Of a stretch of DNA of 64,000 nt, positions 27,565 through 36,013 are shown piece after piece. Origin of the DNA: Alistipes timonensis JC136 (GTDB taxonomy: Bacteria > Bacteroidota > Bacteroidia > Bacteroidales > Rikenellaceae); contig NZ_FNRI01000001.1 in the NCBI RefSeq assembly GCF_900107675.1, forward strand, positions 62,001 to 126,000, read 5' to 3'. The notes under the pieces are model-generated. The model worked only from the letters and a program-made list of their open reading frames with translations. It ran no database searches and was not told the origin of the DNA. The position numbers and the translations under genes were made by a program. Each line of letters starts with the position of its first letter. The first letter of the stretch is position 1.

Positions 27565-27572
27565 CAAATATA
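27565..27572 (-). promoter_or_regulatory. TATATTTG promoter of DUF2975/HTH
   Basis: Minus-strand TATATTTG about 28 bases before the DUF2975 ATG. Confidence 0.6.
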
Positions 27573-27880
27573 CCATTTATTTTCGAAAAACAAATAATAT
27601 TTATCGTTTTTCGATAATTATTTTCGTTTTTCATCTTTTCGGATTTTCGCACGGATGGTTTTTTCGTTATACAATTCCGTATATATATGCCAAAAGCGTC
27701 CAACGGCTCCTCCTAACCGTTTTCGTATAGCCAAGGGGCTCAAATGACCACGAAACGGGTGCGAGAGCGGGGATAACGGTAGTCCGAATGTGTTAACTTT
27801 GTTCTGCCGATATGATCGAAACGGACCGGAATCGGCAACAACTCCGAGAAATCTTCATTAATCCTTAAAAAACTTACAAA
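27573..27880. promoter_or_regulatory. AT-rich divergent intergenic region with candidate operator and fimbrillin promoter
   Basis: The left half is very AT-rich and holds a perfect inverted repeat, TTATCG-N5-CGATAA (27601-27617), plus further CGTTTTTC copies, just upstream of the DUF2975 promoter: a plausible binding site for the adjacent HTH protein (inference). The right half carries TAACTTTG at 27794-27801, the likely promoter of the fimbrillin gene with a leader of about 75 bases. No other gene is seen here. Confidence 0.45.
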
Positions 27881-28873
27881 ATGAAAAATCTGTTTTTGGC
27901 CGCGGCTGTTGCCGTATTGGCCTGCACGGGCTGCACAACCGGGGACGAGGGCGCCATTCCGATCCCTCCCCAAGAGAATCCGGTGAACTTCTCCACCGAG
28001 ATAGCTGCCGTCACGCGTACCGCGCCTAATGAAAAGGCGAATTTTGCAAACGGAGATAAATTCAGCGTCACGGCCACGCAGGCTTTGGGAGCTGCCGCTG
28101 CAACGTCCTGGATGGATAACCTCGTCCTGACAAAAAGCGTGGAGGGCACATGGAGCGCCGGGGACTCCTATTTCTTCATGAAAGGCTACAAATACAGCTT
28201 TGCGGCCTATTCGCCCACGGAGACCGTGCTCACGATGACTGATCCCGGTGCGGTGCCCTATACCGTAGTCGAAACCCTCGCCGACCAGAAAGACCTGCTG
28301 TATGCCGTTGCATCCAAGGATTTCACGACGGAGGCGGTGACTGCGACCGTGGCGTTTACGTTCAACCATGCCCTCACGCAGGTAAGGTTCTCGGCCAAAA
28401 CCGCGAAAGACTATTCGGCCTTTTACACCGTGACGATGAAGAATATCGCCCTCAAAGGTGTCAATTCGCAGGGAACTCTGAATTTCAGCGATGGCAGTTG
28501 GACATTGGCATCGCCTGCCGCTCCGCTGGATTACTCGGTCGATTATGACAAGGTCCTGAGCTCGGCGGAGGCAGAGATGACCACTGCGGGGAATGATGTG
28601 CTGATGCTGATTCCGCAGGACCCTACGGGGGCTGAAAAACTGGTGGTGACGTTCGATGTTGCCGCTGTCTCCGGTAAGGGCGATCCGACGCTGGCAGGAA
28701 CCGGGAAGACGCTCAAACTCGATATACCGTCAAAGGTCTGGACGAGCGGTTATGCTTATACGTATCAGATTACGCTGAATCTGGACGGAACCTTCGGATG
28801 GACCGCTTCCGATATCGCCGACCCTACGATCAGTCCGTGGAAGGACGGCGATAAGATTCCGGTGAATAATTAA
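27881..28873 (+). CDS. Fimbrillin-family lipoprotein
   Basis: 330 residues. Lipobox VLACTGC at residues 12-18, then the fimbrillin-type N-terminal repeat with VNFSTEIAAVTRTAPN, an Arg in the position where gingipain-like processing exposes the donor-strand groove, and the GYKYSFAAYSPTE segment. The C-terminal half has KYTYQITLNL-like YAYTYQITLNLDGTFG. Fimbrillins are subunits of type V pili. It stands alone, without neighbouring anchor or tip genes, so it may be an accessory or orphan pilin. Confidence 0.8.
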   Translation: MKNLFLAAAVAVLACTGCTTGDEGAIPIPPQENPVNFSTEIAAVTRTAPNEKANFANGDKFSVTATQALGAAAATSWMDNLVLTKSVEGTWSAGDSYFFMKGYKYSFAAYSPTETVLTMTDPGAVPYTVVETLADQKDLLYAVASKDFTTEAVTATVAFTFNHALTQVRFSAKTAKDYSAFYTVTMKNIALKGVNSQGTLNFSDGSWTLASPAAPLDYSVDYDKVLSSAEAEMTTAGNDVLMLIPQDPTGAEKLVVTFDVAAVSGKGDPTLAGTGKTLKLDIPSKVWTSGYAYTYQITLNLDGTFGWTASDIADPTISPWKDGDKIPVNN

Positions 28874-28895
28874 GACGGACCGGTTCCGGAATAAC

Positions 28896-28932
28896 AAGGG
28901 CCGCATCCATCGGATGCGGCCCTTTGCTTTTG
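28896..28932. terminator. Intrinsic terminator between fimbrillin and membrane-protein genes
   Basis: A 13-bp perfect stem (28896-28908 with 28912-28924, loop ATC) followed by TTGCTTTT. Confidence 0.85.
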
Positions 28933-28945
28933 CACGGCGGGGAAA

Positions 28946-29557
28946 TTACGCCACGTTGTCCTTCAGCTGCTTCCAGTACGAAGCGCTGATGGCCATGCCG
29001 ACCGACATGACGATCACGATCAGAGCGAACATCACGACGAAGGTGATGAAGCCGACGTTGATCATGCCGCAGATTGCGCTGAAGATCAGCATGACGATGG
29101 CGGCGGCGACGCCGAATACGAGTGCCACGGCGAACATCGTCCATTTGCTGCCGTAGGTGGCGTCGTTCGATGCGCGGATGGCCTCGATCGGGTTCTTGCC
29201 CTTCTCGATCAGGAAGTAGTAGGCCAGCGACCAGGCGAGCGAAAGCACGATGCCGGGGACGAACATGAAGAGGAAGGCGATGTAGGTCGGAATGACCATC
29301 AGGCCCATGGTGATGAGAAATTCACCCATGTAACGGCGGTACTTGCTGTCGAAGATGCCCAGCGGGTTGATCACTTCGCCTTTGGCCAGCTGCGTCGGCA
29401 GCAGGGTGATGGCGATAAAGGTGCCGATGTTGATGTAGGGAATCCAGATCGTGACCAAAAACAGGGCGACGGCCGCAATGACCGAAGGTGCGTTTTTCAC
29501 GCCGATCGTGATGGCGTCTTTGAAAGTTTCCGAGAAATCGAGTTTCTTCATTTCCAT
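28946..29557 (-). CDS. Multi-pass membrane protein of unknown function (DUF975-like)
   Basis: 203 residues with about five hydrophobic segments (24-55, 80-115, 150-178, 180-198). The stretch VPGIVLSLAWSLAYYFLIEKGKNPIEAIRASNDATYGSKW is split by a helix break and resembles the W..a..li.E.g..eAi..S pattern of DUF975/YciC-type integral membrane proteins, but the match is by eye. Own TACTTTTG promoter; divergent from the thioesterase. Confidence 0.65.
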   Translation of the reverse strand: MEMKKLDFSETFKDAITIGVKNAPSVIAAVALFLVTIWIPYINIGTFIAITLLPTQLAKGEVINPLGIFDSKYRRYMGEFLITMGLMVIPTYIAFLFMFVPGIVLSLAWSLAYYFLIEKGKNPIEAIRASNDATYGSKWTMFAVALVFGVAAAIVMLIFSAICGMINVGFITFVVMFALIVIVMSVGMAISASYWKQLKDNVA

Positions 29558-29589
29558 AATAAATAATTTTTAAGGATTAGCGTCGTCTA

Positions 29590-29617
29590 CAAAAGTAGGA
29601 AAAAATTCGTATATTTG
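29590..29617. promoter_or_regulatory. Back-to-back promoters of the membrane protein and thioesterase
   Basis: TACTTTTG on the minus strand (29590-29597) and TATATTTG on the plus strand (29610-29617), only 12 bases apart. Confidence 0.65.
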
Positions 29618-29644
29618 CCTGCATAAACGCTAAAATACAGGCGA

Positions 29645-30376
29645 ATGGCAGAAAAATCACGCTATAATTACCGGGTCGAACCCCAGGATGTGGATTTCAC
29701 ACTGCGGGCGACGATTCCTTCGCTGGGAGGTGCGATCCTCAACACGGCGGGCATCGACGCCCACGGCAAAGGTTTCGGCGTCGATGCGCTGAATGCCGAC
29801 AACCACTCGTGGGTGCTTTCGCGCATGGCCGTGGAGTTCGATTACCAGCCCGTGCAGTACACCGATTATGAAGTTGCGACGTGGATCAGCGACTACGGGC
29901 GTGTGCTTTCGACGCGTAATTTCACGCTGACCGACACGGCTTCGGGACGCGAATTCGGCCGCGCCGTGACGCAGTGGGCTATGATCGACCTGCAAAGCCG
30001 TTCGGCGATGGACCTTTCGTGGGTGGGCGACGCCCATGCCGACGCCGTCGTTGACGCCGCGCCCCCGACGGACAAGCCGCGTAAGATTCGCGAGGTCAAT
30101 CCCTCGGAGACCGTCGAGCACCGCGTAGTATACAGCGACATCGATTTCAACCGCCATGTCAACACCATGCGCTATATCGAAATGATGCTCGACATGCTTC
30201 CCGTCGAGACGCTGACCCGGGAGTCCCCCGTGCGGCTGGACATTCATTTCCTGAAGGAGTGCCGTTTCGGGCAGACGTTGACGGTGGGGTGTGAGCAGCG
30301 GGAGCATTCGGCGTTGTTCGAGATTTCGGCCGACGGCGGACCGGCGGCCGTGCGTGCCTCTATCGAATGGAAATAG
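29645..30376 (+). CDS. Acyl-ACP thioesterase (FatA/FatB-like)
   Basis: 243 residues forming two hot-dog folds. The first spans about 5-130 (SWVLSRMAVEFDY, YEVATWISDYGRVLSTRNF); the second has the catalytic block DIDFNRHVNTMRYIEMMLD with the Asn and His of the plant-type active site. It releases free fatty acids from acyl carrier protein in the cytoplasm. Single gene with its own promoter. Confidence 0.9.
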   Translation: MAEKSRYNYRVEPQDVDFTLRATIPSLGGAILNTAGIDAHGKGFGVDALNADNHSWVLSRMAVEFDYQPVQYTDYEVATWISDYGRVLSTRNFTLTDTASGREFGRAVTQWAMIDLQSRSAMDLSWVGDAHADAVVDAAPPTDKPRKIREVNPSETVEHRVVYSDIDFNRHVNTMRYIEMMLDMLPVETLTRESPVRLDIHFLKECRFGQTLTVGCEQREHSALFEISADGGPAAVRASIEWK

Positions 30377-30448
30377 GTCCGGGCGGCGTGTTGCGCCGGG
30401 GGCTTGTGGAACGGGTTTTGCAGCTATGGCGGCAAAACCTTTTTCATT

Positions 30449-30991
30449 ATGGAAAGCGCGACTAAAACACAAACACAGAACAAGTATCAGGTGAGCATCG
30501 ACCTGCTGAACGATGCCGTGGGCAAGGAGATCGCAACCTCGCTGCAATACATGTATTTCCACACTCATTTCGAGGATGACCGCTATCAGTACCTCTCGAA
30601 GATCATGCGCGAGATATCGATCGCCGAGATGCGCCATATCGAGGAGTTCTCCGACCGCATTCTGTTCTTGCAGGGCGACGTGGACATGAACGCTTCGTTC
30701 CGCACCAAGCAGGTCACCGAAGCCAAGGAGATGCTGCGTATGGCCATGCAACTGGAGCAGAGTACGATCGACAGTTACAACGAGGCTTCGCGCATGGCCG
30801 CCGAGCACAAGGACGCCGTGACGCACAAGATGTTTCAGGACATCATCGCCGAGGAGGAGCAGCACCTCGATACGTTCCGCACCGAGTTGCAAAACCTGCT
30901 GGATTACGGCGAGGAGTATCTGGCCTTGCAGTCGGCCGCCGGCAGCAAACACACGTCGAAGAGCTTCGGCCATCCGGGCGGCGGCGAATAG
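30449..30991 (+). CDS. Bacterioferritin-like ferritin protein
   Basis: 180 residues, a four-helix ferritin. Ferroxidase-type ligands appear as Glu in LLNDAVGKEIATSLQY, E..H in EISIAEMRHIEEF, Glu in AMQLEQSTIDSYN and E..H in IIAEEEQHLDTF. A Gly/Ser/His-rich tail ends the protein. It should oxidise and store iron in the cytoplasm. The ATG at 30449 begins MESATKTQTQN; an in-frame ATG at 30404 would add residues without a family counterpart. The tail and stop run into the 90-bp repeat array. Confidence 0.85.
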   Translation: MESATKTQTQNKYQVSIDLLNDAVGKEIATSLQYMYFHTHFEDDRYQYLSKIMREISIAEMRHIEEFSDRILFLQGDVDMNASFRTKQVTEAKEMLRMAMQLEQSTIDSYNEASRMAAEHKDAVTHKMFQDIIAEEEQHLDTFRTELQNLLDYGEEYLALQSAAGSKHTSKSFGHPGGGE

Positions 30992-30994
30992 CCG

Positions 30995-31347
30995 GTGCCG
31001 TAACGGCACTTTTAGGAAGCCGGACCGTTTTACAGGGACGGATGCAATTCAGTTTTGCATCCGTCCCGGCATTTTCATATCTTTGGCGTCGTTACGACGC
31101 TTTTAGGAGGCCGGAAGGTTTTGCCGGACCGGATGCGGTTCGGTTTTGGCGCAGGCCGACTTTTTACTATCTTTGGCGTCGTTACGACGCTTTTAGGAGG
31201 CTGGAAGGTATTGCCGGACCGGATGCGGTTCGGTTTTGGCGCAGGCCGACTTTTTACTATCTTTGGCGTCGTTACGACGCTTTTAGGAGGCTGGAAGGTA
31301 TTGCCGGACCGGATGCGGTTCGGTTTTGGCGCAGGCCGACTTTTTAC
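30995..31347 (+). repeat. Tandem array of a 90-bp promoter-bearing element
   Basis: Three near-identical units of exactly 90 bp (31078-31167, 31168-31257, 31258-31347) each start TATCTTTG, followed at once by the palindrome GCGTCGTTACGACGC, then TTTTAGGAGG and a GC-rich CCGG...GGTTTTGGC segment. A diverged fourth unit (30995-31077) has GTGCCGTAACGGCAC and TTTTAGGA, with a compensated hairpin GGATGCAA...TTGCATCC. A fourth TATCTTTG (31348-31355) abuts the glycosyltransferase start. Related to the element at 43409-43506. The 370 bases hold no convincing gene. Confidence 0.9.
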
Positions 31348-31355
31348 TATCTTTG
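31348..31355 (+). promoter_or_regulatory. TATCTTTG promoter next to the GT4 start
   Basis: Only five bases separate this box from the ATG at 31361, so a transcript from here would be leaderless; transcripts from the upstream copies would carry repeat-derived leaders of about 90-270 bases. Confidence 0.6.
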
Positions 31356-31360
31356 TATAT

Positions 31361-32506
31361 ATGAAAATAACGATTTTAGGACCTGCGCATCCCTACCGGG
31401 GCGGCCTGGCGTCGATCATGGAGATCATGGCCCGCACCTTCCAGCAGCGGGGCAGCGAGGTCGATATCAAAACCTTTACGTTGCAATACCCCTCGCTGCT
31501 GTTTCCCGGCGAGAGTCAGACGGTCGATACGCCGCCGCCCGCCGACCTGCGCATCTGCCGGTGCGTCAACACAATGAATCCCCTGAACTGGGTGCGCGTC
31601 GGCCGCCGGATCCGGCGCGAGCGTCCCGATTTCGTGCTGATGAAATACTGGACGCCCTTCATGGCGCCCTGCTTCGGCACCATCGCCCGGCTGGCCCGCG
31701 GCAACGGCCACACGAAAGTGCTGTGCCAGATCGACAATGTCGAACCCCACGAGCATCACCTGACCGACAAACTCTTCAACCGTTATTACCTGCATTCGGT
31801 GGATGGTTTCGTCTATATGTCCGAACAGGTCCGCAGCGAGTTGAAGACCTATACCGACGCTCCGGCGCTGTTCTCCCCGCACCCGCTGTTCGAGAATTTC
31901 GGCGAACGGGTCGCTCGCTCCGAGGCGTGCGTGCGACTGGGACTGGACCCAGCGAACCGCTATGTGCTCTTTTTCGGGCTGATCCGCGACTACAAGGGGC
32001 TGGATCTGCTGCTCGAGGCATGGGCGCGGCTCAAACGTGCCGGGCAGACCGAAGGACGCCGGCTGATCGTGGCGGGAGAGTTCTACACGGCGCGGGAGCC
32101 TTACTTGAAACAGATTGCCGACAACGGCCTGCAGGACGAGGTGCTGCTGCATGACCGCTTCATTCCCGACGACGAGGTGAAATATTACTTTTCGGCGGCC
32201 GATTTCGTCGTCCAGCCCTATAAAACAGCCACACAGAGCGGTGTGACGCAGATCGCCTATCAGTTCTGCGTGCCGATGGTCGTCACGAAGGTCGGGGGAC
32301 TGGCCGAGATCGTGCCCGACGGCCGGGTGGGATATGTCTGCAAACCCACGGCGGAAGGAGTCGCCGATGCGATCGAACGGATGTACGCGGGCGACACCCT
32401 GCTGCGCTTTCGGGAAAACTGCGTCGGGGAGCGTCGCCGCTTCTCGTGGGAGGAGATGTGCAACCGCATTGCGGAGCTCTACGAAAAAGTCGCTGCCGGA
32501 CGGTGA
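31361..32506 (+). CDS. Family 4 glycosyltransferase
   Basis: 381 residues, GT-B fold. The N-terminal half begins MKITILGPAHPYRGGLASIM with the glycine loop; the C-terminal donor domain has YVLFFGLIRDYKGLDLLLEAW, DRFIPDDEVKYYFSAADFVVQPY, and the EX7E-like block TQSGVTQIAYQFCVPMVVTKVGGLAEIV. It probably builds a surface polysaccharide. The reading frame stays open upstream through the 90-bp repeats, giving 30-residue repeats, but the family start is clearly at 31361. Confidence 0.88.
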   Translation: MKITILGPAHPYRGGLASIMEIMARTFQQRGSEVDIKTFTLQYPSLLFPGESQTVDTPPPADLRICRCVNTMNPLNWVRVGRRIRRERPDFVLMKYWTPFMAPCFGTIARLARGNGHTKVLCQIDNVEPHEHHLTDKLFNRYYLHSVDGFVYMSEQVRSELKTYTDAPALFSPHPLFENFGERVARSEACVRLGLDPANRYVLFFGLIRDYKGLDLLLEAWARLKRAGQTEGRRLIVAGEFYTAREPYLKQIADNGLQDEVLLHDRFIPDDEVKYYFSAADFVVQPYKTATQSGVTQIAYQFCVPMVVTKVGGLAEIVPDGRVGYVCKPTAEGVADAIERMYAGDTLLRFRENCVGERRRFSWEEMCNRIAELYEKVAAGR

Positions 32507-32512
32507 TAAAAC

Positions 32513-32551
32513 CGGGAGCAGCCCGGCATTGCCGGGCTGCTCCTCTTCTTC
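32513..32551 (+). terminator. Intrinsic terminator after the GT4 gene
   Basis: A 12-bp stem (32515-32526 with 32531-32542) around loop ATT..., then a pyrimidine-rich TCTTCTT tail. Confidence 0.8.
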
Positions 32552-32573
32552 ATTTATTCGGGTGTAGCTTGGG

Positions 32574-33962
32574 CTACTTCTTAATATTGGGCAGTTCCAG
32601 CCCGTATTTCTTTTTCCGGTCCTCGGCTTTGAGCCAGATTCCCAGCAGCATGGCCAGCACGCCGCATGCGACGAAGATCAGCATCGGGCGCGTGTAGTCA
32701 TAGGGTGTTCCTGCGGCCCGGTTGGCATTGAAATATTTGAGTGCGAATCCGAAGAGCATCGGGAAGAGGCACAGGCCGATGTTCTGAATCCAGAAGATCA
32801 GCGAATAGGCCGAACCCAGATAGCGTGTCTCGACGATCTTGGGGACCGAAGGCCAGAGTGCCGCCGGAACCAGCGAGAAAGAGATGCCGAGCAGGACGAT
32901 CGAACCGTAGGCGATGGGTTTGCTCGGGAATTCCGGGAGCACGAACGCGAAGGTCAGGTGGCAGACGATCATCAGCACCGCGCCGAGAATGAGCATCGTG
33001 GCGCCCTTGCCCTTATGGTCGAGGTAACGGCCCAGGAACGGGGTGATGGCCGCCGCACCCATCGGGAACCAGCGGAAGATGTCGGCGGCGGTCTGCGCCG
33101 AGACTCCGAGGTTGCTCTCCAGCATGTTCGTGGCGAAGCGCTGGAAGGGGAAGATGGCCGAATAGTAGAGTACGCAGAGGAACGCGATGATCCAGAACAC
33201 CTTGCTGCTCAGGATGAATTTCAGGTCGCTGATTTTGAACTCCTCCTCGCTGCCGCCTCCGCCCCGGCTGTTGAGGCCCAGTTGTTTGTCCAGCTTGCGG
33301 TCCATGACCGAGAAGATCACGAAGGTCAGCAGGCCGATCAGCAGCAGCACGGTGCAGAACGCCACGGGGCGCACGACCGTTGCGGGAGCCATGTCGGCCA
33401 GCCAGGGCGAGATCGAGAAGATCGCGAAGACGCCGACGCGCGCAATGGCCATTTCGAGTCCCATGGCCAGGGCCATCTCCTTGCCTTCGAACCATTTGGC
33501 GATGGCTTTCGAGACGGTGATGCCGGCCATTTCCATACCGCAGCCGAAGATCATGAAGCCCAGCGACGCCAGTTTGGCCGATGCGGGGAACGAGGTCCAC
33601 CACGAGCCGAGCCACATTTCGATACCCGAACCCGCGAACGAGTCGCTCACGGCGTAGTATTTCAGACAGGCTCCGACGAACATCAGCGATGCCGACAGCT
33701 GGCCGGTGAACCGCACGCCCATCTTGTCGAGGATGATGCCCGCGAGAATGAGGAATCCGAAGACGTTGAGGATGAATTCCGAACTGCCGTACATGCCGAA
33801 CACGTCGGGGGTCCACCCGCGCTGCGCCTCGATCATGCTCTGGAGCGGCGACATGAGATCGACGAACATGTAGCCGAAAAACATCGTGGATGCGATGAGC
33901 AACAACGCCGTCCATCGAGCTACGGGCGAGTCGTTGAGTTTGCGTTGGATAGTTTCTACCAT
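32574..33962 (-). CDS. Major facilitator superfamily transporter
   Basis: 462 residues with about twelve hydrophobic helices and a central charged loop (about 215-245, with a Gly-rich GGGGSEEEF stretch). GAAAITPFLGRYLDHKGKGA in the second half is the MFS loop 8-9 motif counterpart. The substrate cannot be told; it is similar in layout to oxalate/formate or nitrate-type MFS carriers. It is 16 bases downstream of the TPR gene and likely co-transcribed. Confidence 0.85.
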   Translation of the reverse strand: MVETIQRKLNDSPVARWTALLLIASTMFFGYMFVDLMSPLQSMIEAQRGWTPDVFGMYGSSEFILNVFGFLILAGIILDKMGVRFTGQLSASLMFVGACLKYYAVSDSFAGSGIEMWLGSWWTSFPASAKLASLGFMIFGCGMEMAGITVSKAIAKWFEGKEMALAMGLEMAIARVGVFAIFSISPWLADMAPATVVRPVAFCTVLLLIGLLTFVIFSVMDRKLDKQLGLNSRGGGGSEEEFKISDLKFILSSKVFWIIAFLCVLYYSAIFPFQRFATNMLESNLGVSAQTAADIFRWFPMGAAAITPFLGRYLDHKGKGATMLILGAVLMIVCHLTFAFVLPEFPSKPIAYGSIVLLGISFSLVPAALWPSVPKIVETRYLGSAYSLIFWIQNIGLCLFPMLFGFALKYFNANRAAGTPYDYTRPMLIFVACGVLAMLLGIWLKAEDRKKKYGLELPNIKK

Positions 33963-33978
33963 TATTTGTTTGTTTGAG

Positions 33979-35967
33979 TTAGTTCTCCAGTTGTGCGTAA
34001 CGCTTCAGCACCTCGTAGGCTTCGAGGATTCCCAGTTCTCCGGCCTTTGAGATATCGAGACAGCCCTTGCGGGTGTCCTTCATGAATATCTGGATGATAC
34101 CGCGGTTGTAGTACGCCTCGGCGAATGCGGGGTTCAGCTCGATGGCTTTCGAATAGTCCTCGTAAGCCTCCGGCAGACTGCCCGAAAGGGCCAGCAGGTT
34201 GGCGCGGTTGTAGTAGGCGTAGGCGAAGTCGGGGAAGAGTTTGACGGCCTTGTTCAGGTCGGCCACGGCCTCGTCGTAGCTGTACGTGCGTTTCGAATTG
34301 TTGTTCAGCCGGTTGGCGGGGTCCGAGTCGATCGTGATCCGCTGGTACGAGTTGTCGATCGACGAGATGAAGTCGATCATCTCGGCGCGTGTCGTCGAGC
34401 GGTTCAGATAGAGGAACGGATTCGACGGATTGAGCTCGATGGCCGACGAATAGGTGTTCACCGAGTTGGTGTACTGTTTGATGAGCGACTGCGTGATGCC
34501 GCGCTCGAAGAGCACCGTCCACGAGGGGTTGCTGGCATTGAGTTCCTGCACATACTGCTTGTCGAGCATCACGAGCGAGTCGGCCGGGATGTTGCTTTCG
34601 CGGCACGAGAGGGTGAGATACTCGTTGTCGATACGCTTGCGGAAATCCTCCACACGCTGCAAATGATAGCGTGTGACGGCCGGCACCGTATCGGCGTGCA
34701 TCAGCGTGAATTTGAACAGCGGCAGGAGGCGCATCTCCTCACGGCCGCCGTTGTGGCCCGTGATGCGGTCGAAGCTGCCGCCCGCGAACTTGCTGTCGAA
34801 CGACAGCAGGCGGTCGAAGCGCTGGGTGGTGTCGGCGTAGATCGAATAGGTGCTGTCGCTCAGGCGCGAACGGTACTCGGCGATCTTCTTCTGGGCGATC
34901 GCGCGGTCGGACTTGGCCCCCTGCGGGTCGTTCAGGTATTCGCGCAGGCGTCCGCGGTAGATGTAGGCGTTGGCGAAATCGGGGTAGAGTTTGATGGCCG
35001 CCGAGTAGTCCGCCACGGCCTGCTCGATTTCACCCAGCTGGGCATAGACGCCCGCCCGGTTGTAGTAAACCAGCACGTTGTTGGGCGAGTAGAGCGCCAC
35101 CTTGTCGTAATCCTCCAAAGCGCGGTTGTAGTCGCCGATCTGCGTGCGCAGCATGGCGCGGTTGAAATAGGTCAGCGAATTGGTCGAATCCAGCTGGATC
35201 ACCTTGTCGAAATCCGCGAGCGCCTGCATCGGGCGGTTGGTGGCGTTGTAGACCAGCGCGCGGTTGAAATAGGAGAGCACATAGGTGGAATCGCACGAGA
35301 TGGCCTTGTTGAAATCCGCTTCGGCCTCCTTGTACTGTTCCTGCTGCAGATGCAGTCCTCCGCGGCGGTTGTAGCCGTTGGGGTTCTCGCGGTTGGTGCG
35401 GATCGCGGTGTTGAAATTCTCGTAGGCCCGGGTGGTGTCTTTCAGGTGCAGGTAGCTGAGGCCCCGGCAGATGAATGCGTCGGCGACCTTGTTCTCCTGG
35501 CGGATGAACTTGTCGAAATCCTCGATCGCCTCTTTGAACTGCTGGTTCAGCAGGCGCGTCACGCCGCGGCTGTAATAGGGTCCCGGCAGGTCGGGACGCA
35601 GCTCGATCGCCTCGCGGAAGTCCTGCAGGGCGTCGTCGTAGTTGCCCAGCCGCGAACGGGTGATGGCCCGGTAGGTGTAGGCCTGCGTGTAGACGGGATT
35701 CAGCCGGATGGCGGTCGAGAAATCGGCCTCGGCGCCCAGCAAATCGTCGAGGTTGTATTTGGCGATGCCGCGCAGGAAATAGCCTTCGAAGGCGTCCTCG
35801 TCGAAGCGCAGCAGGGTGTTCAGGGTGCGGATGGCCTCCTGGTAGTCGTTGTTCATCATCGACGAACGGCCCATCCAGAAGAAATACTCCCGGTTGTACT
35901 GTGCGCGCGCCTTCATGCCGCACAGCAGGGCGGCTCCCAGTATGATTCCGAAGATGAATTTCCGCAT
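33979..35967 (-). CDS. Exported tetratricopeptide-repeat protein
   Basis: 662 residues. Signal peptide (MRKFIFGIILGAALLCGMKARAQ), then many canonical 34-residue TPRs seen as repeated AYY.RG...L...EAI.DF.KAI.L.P (for example AYTYRAITRSRLGNYDDALQDF). Two TPR blocks (about 30-350 and 530-655) are separated by a less repetitive stretch. Likely a periplasmic scaffold; partner unknown. Upstream of the MFS gene in the same operon. Confidence 0.88.
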   Translation of the reverse strand: MRKFIFGIILGAALLCGMKARAQYNREYFFWMGRSSMMNNDYQEAIRTLNTLLRFDEDAFEGYFLRGIAKYNLDDLLGAEADFSTAIRLNPVYTQAYTYRAITRSRLGNYDDALQDFREAIELRPDLPGPYYSRGVTRLLNQQFKEAIEDFDKFIRQENKVADAFICRGLSYLHLKDTTRAYENFNTAIRTNRENPNGYNRRGGLHLQQEQYKEAEADFNKAISCDSTYVLSYFNRALVYNATNRPMQALADFDKVIQLDSTNSLTYFNRAMLRTQIGDYNRALEDYDKVALYSPNNVLVYYNRAGVYAQLGEIEQAVADYSAAIKLYPDFANAYIYRGRLREYLNDPQGAKSDRAIAQKKIAEYRSRLSDSTYSIYADTTQRFDRLLSFDSKFAGGSFDRITGHNGGREEMRLLPLFKFTLMHADTVPAVTRYHLQRVEDFRKRIDNEYLTLSCRESNIPADSLVMLDKQYVQELNASNPSWTVLFERGITQSLIKQYTNSVNTYSSAIELNPSNPFLYLNRSTTRAEMIDFISSIDNSYQRITIDSDPANRLNNNSKRTYSYDEAVADLNKAVKLFPDFAYAYYNRANLLALSGSLPEAYEDYSKAIELNPAFAEAYYNRGIIQIFMKDTRKGCLDISKAGELGILEAYEVLKRYAQLEN

Positions 35968-36013
35968 GTCCGAATTTTCGTTTACGCTTTAAACGGCCTT
36001 TTTGTTCGATTTA

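Noticed and set aside
27881..28873. Complete type V pilus operon
   Set aside because: Only one fimbrillin-type gene is present; the neighbours are unrelated.
31055..31360. An open frame running through the 90-bp repeats and joined in frame to the glycosyltransferase, giving 30-residue protein repeats
   Set aside because: The period of 90 is divisible by three, so the frame stays open by itself; each unit carries a promoter, and the GT4 family N-terminus begins at 31361.
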